Source: Neisseria sp. oral taxon 014 str. F0314 (GTDB lineage: Bacteria; Pseudomonadota; Gammaproteobacteria; Burkholderiales; Neisseriaceae). Taken from it: DNA of 64,000 nt. Where the stretch lies: assembly GCF_005886145.1 (NCBI RefSeq), contig NZ_CP040504.1:2046001-2110000 (forward strand), written 5' to 3'. The notes beneath the pieces were generated by a model. It was not told the origin of the DNA. It searched no databases and worked only from the letters and a program-made list of their open reading frames with translations. Within the stretch, counting starts at the first letter, position 1. Each line of letters begins with the position of its first letter. The translations under genes and the position numbers were made by a program. Shown here in pieces: positions 62,737 to 64,000 of the stretch.

Positions 62737-63423
62737 CTAAGATTCTTGGGTCAATATTAAAGTGTTGTTTTCTGAATCGGATTGTTTCAGTGCGGTCAGC
62801 TTTTTCGTCAGAATATTTAAAATCACACCATAGGCCGGAAGGAAAAATAAGGTACAGATAATCAATTTGAACAAATAATCGACCAAGGCAATACCTGGCC
62901 AGTGTGCAGCCATAAATTCGTCGCTGCCCGAATAAAAGGCGATACTGAAAAACATCAGCGTATCAAGAGCATTGCCGAATATGGTTGAAGCGGCTGGTGC
63001 AATCCACCATGTTTTCAGACGGCGTAACCTAGTAAACACAAAAATATCTAAAATCTGGCCGAATACATAAGCCGAAAAGCTGGCAAGAGCGATGCGCCCG
63101 ACGAATGAATTAAATTGGGATAAGGCTGCCCAACCGGTCCAATTGCCGCTGCTGAACAGTACGGAAAATACGTATGACAGTAATAGGGCAGGAAGCATTA
63201 CCCAAAAAATAATTCTGCGCGCCAGCCGCGAGCCGAAAATCCGTACGGTTAAATCGGTGGCTAAAAAGATAAAAGGAAAAGTAAATGCCCCCCATGTGGT
63301 ATGTATGTTGAAAATGCTAAAGGGAAATTGAACCAGATAATTACTGGCCGCGATAATCAGGATGTGGAATAACGCGAGCCAAAATAGGGCCTTTTGCTGT
63401 TGGACTTGAGTGAAATGATACAT
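62737..63423 (-). CDS. yhhQ: Queuosine precursor transporter (YhhQ/QPTR family)
   Basis: A 228-residue membrane protein with about six helices. The family signature includes NYLVQFPFSIFNIHTTWGAFTFPFIFLATDLTVRIFG, then SFSAYVFGQILDIFVFTRLR and GNALDTLMFFSIAFY. YhhQ imports 7-cyano-7-deazaguanine or its aminomethyl form for queuosine tRNA modification. queF lies just upstream on the same strand, which supports that role. Confidence 0.92.
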   Translation of the reverse strand: MYHFTQVQQQKALFWLALFHILIIAASNYLVQFPFSIFNIHTTWGAFTFPFIFLATDLTVRIFGSRLARRIIFWVMLPALLLSYVFSVLFSSGNWTGWAALSQFNSFVGRIALASFSAYVFGQILDIFVFTRLRRLKTWWIAPAASTIFGNALDTLMFFSIAFYSGSDEFMAAHWPGIALVDYLFKLIICTLFFLPAYGVILNILTKKLTALKQSDSENNTLILTQES

Positions 63424-63450
63424 AGTGTGTTTTAGTCTTTTAAAAAAATG

Positions 63451-63490
63451 GTTTCAGACGGCCTTTTGAATGAATGAGGCCGTCTGAAAG
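63451..63490 (-). terminator. Outward inverted uptake-sequence pair between queF and yhhQ
   Basis: GTTTCAGACGGCCTTT and AGGCCGTCTGAAA face outward around a short AT-rich loop; can form a hairpin after queF. Confidence 0.6.
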
Positions 63491-63514
63491 TGAAGAAAGG
63501 TAGTTGAGTACGGG

Positions 63515-63988
63515 TTACAAGGCGTCGTATTTAAACAAACGCTCACGCGCCAATGTTTCAAATTCTGTCTTGGGTTTGCCGTAATTGGCAAAAGGATGGA
63601 TAGCGATACCGCCGCGCGGTGTGAATTCACCGCATACTTCGATGTATTTCGGATCCATCAGTTTAATCAGGTCATTCATAATGATATTGACACAGTCTTC
63701 ATGAAAATCACCATGGTTACGAAAGCTGAACAGATAAAGCTTGAGTGATTTGCTTTCTACCATTTTAACCGACGGAATGTAGCGGATATGAATGGTCGCG
63801 AAATCCGGCTGTCCCGTTATTGGACACAGGCTGGTAAATTCGGGACAAATGAATTTGACGAAATAATCGTTGTTGGGATGTTTGTTATCGAATGCTTCCA
63901 ATATAGATGGATTGTATTCGGACGGGTATTGGGTCTTCTGATTGCCCAGCAGCGAGATGCCGCCCAGTTCTTCGGTATTACGAGACAT
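63515..63988 (-). CDS. queF: NADPH-dependent 7-cyano-7-deazaguanine reductase QueF
   Basis: A 157-residue unimodular QueF that reduces preQ0 to preQ1 for queuosine. The nucleophilic Cys is in [12 protein letters not shown] with the conserved Asp behind it, the substrate motif is [14 protein letters not shown], and [17 protein letters not shown] ends the core. Complete from [19 protein letters not shown] precedes the ATG at the window's right edge, so its promoter is outside. Confidence 0.95.
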   Translation of the reverse strand: MSRNTEELGGISLLGNQKTQYPSEYNPSILEAFDNKHPNNDYFVKFICPEFTSLCPITGQPDFATIHIRYIPSVKMVESKSLKLYLFSFRNHGDFHEDCVNIIMNDLIKLMDPKYIEVCGEFTPRGGIAIHPFANYGKPKTEFETLARERLFKYDAL

Positions 63989-64000
63989 TTTGGATTTCCT

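Overview
The window is almost certainly a commensal Neisseria chromosome. The DNA uptake sequence core GCCGTCTGAA lies in nearly every intergenic gap, usually as AGGCCGTCTGAA and often as an inverted pair forming a terminator. Maf toxin genes, an UbiM-type hydroxylase, a two-gene PutA/PutP set and a dRS3 repeat agree with this. The AG form of the uptake sequence and the pigment-type gene cluster point to the N. subflava / flavescens / mucosa side of the genus rather than to N. meningitidis or N. gonorrhoeae. The species cannot be fixed from the window alone. Layout: 1-0.7 kb is the end of miaB. From 0.9 to 22.6 kb, almost all on the minus strand, is a large lipid-like polyketide cluster that I read as an aryl polyene (APE) plus dialkylresorcinol (DAR) pigment cluster. 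Its APE part holds two acyl carrier proteins, two acyltransferases, a glycosyltransferase, a methyltransferase, a fused adenylating ligase-dehydratase, a thioesterase, a LolA-like carrier and a membrane protein. Its DAR part holds DarA, DarB, a BtrH-like protein, an ABC exporter and small accessory proteins. At the far end lie a third ACP, a ketosynthase and a half-length ketosynthase-like protein. The cluster is interrupted at 3.6-5.8 kb by an AT-rich plus-strand trio: a periplasmic LprI-like inhibitor, a lysozyme-like candidate effector and a coiled-coil membrane protein. An orphan AT-rich gene next to a dRS3 repeat interrupts it again near 19.5 kb. 22.7-31.8 kb carries a flavin reductase, pnuC, a frameshifted MFS exporter, dacB, glgC-glgA and an unknown membrane protein. 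31.9-42.3 kb is a maf genomic island read leftward: mafA, a full-length mafB with a HINT domain and toxin tip, its immunity gene, then an array of promoterless toxin-tip cassettes and about ten immunity-type genes, separated by uptake-sequence hairpins. Several cassettes are frameshifted. 42.7-64 kb is housekeeping: putP, putA, a LapA-LapB pair, ileS-ribF, two lipoproteins, an M23 peptidase, rpmB-rpmG, tRNA-Arg, ispB, rplU-rpmA, ubiM, a queuosine-precursor transporter and queF. The regions of most interest are the APE/DAR cluster (with a ligase-dehydratase fusion and several expected parts missing from the window), the candidate effector/immunity trio, and the maf cassette array with its homopolymer and short-duplication frameshifts.
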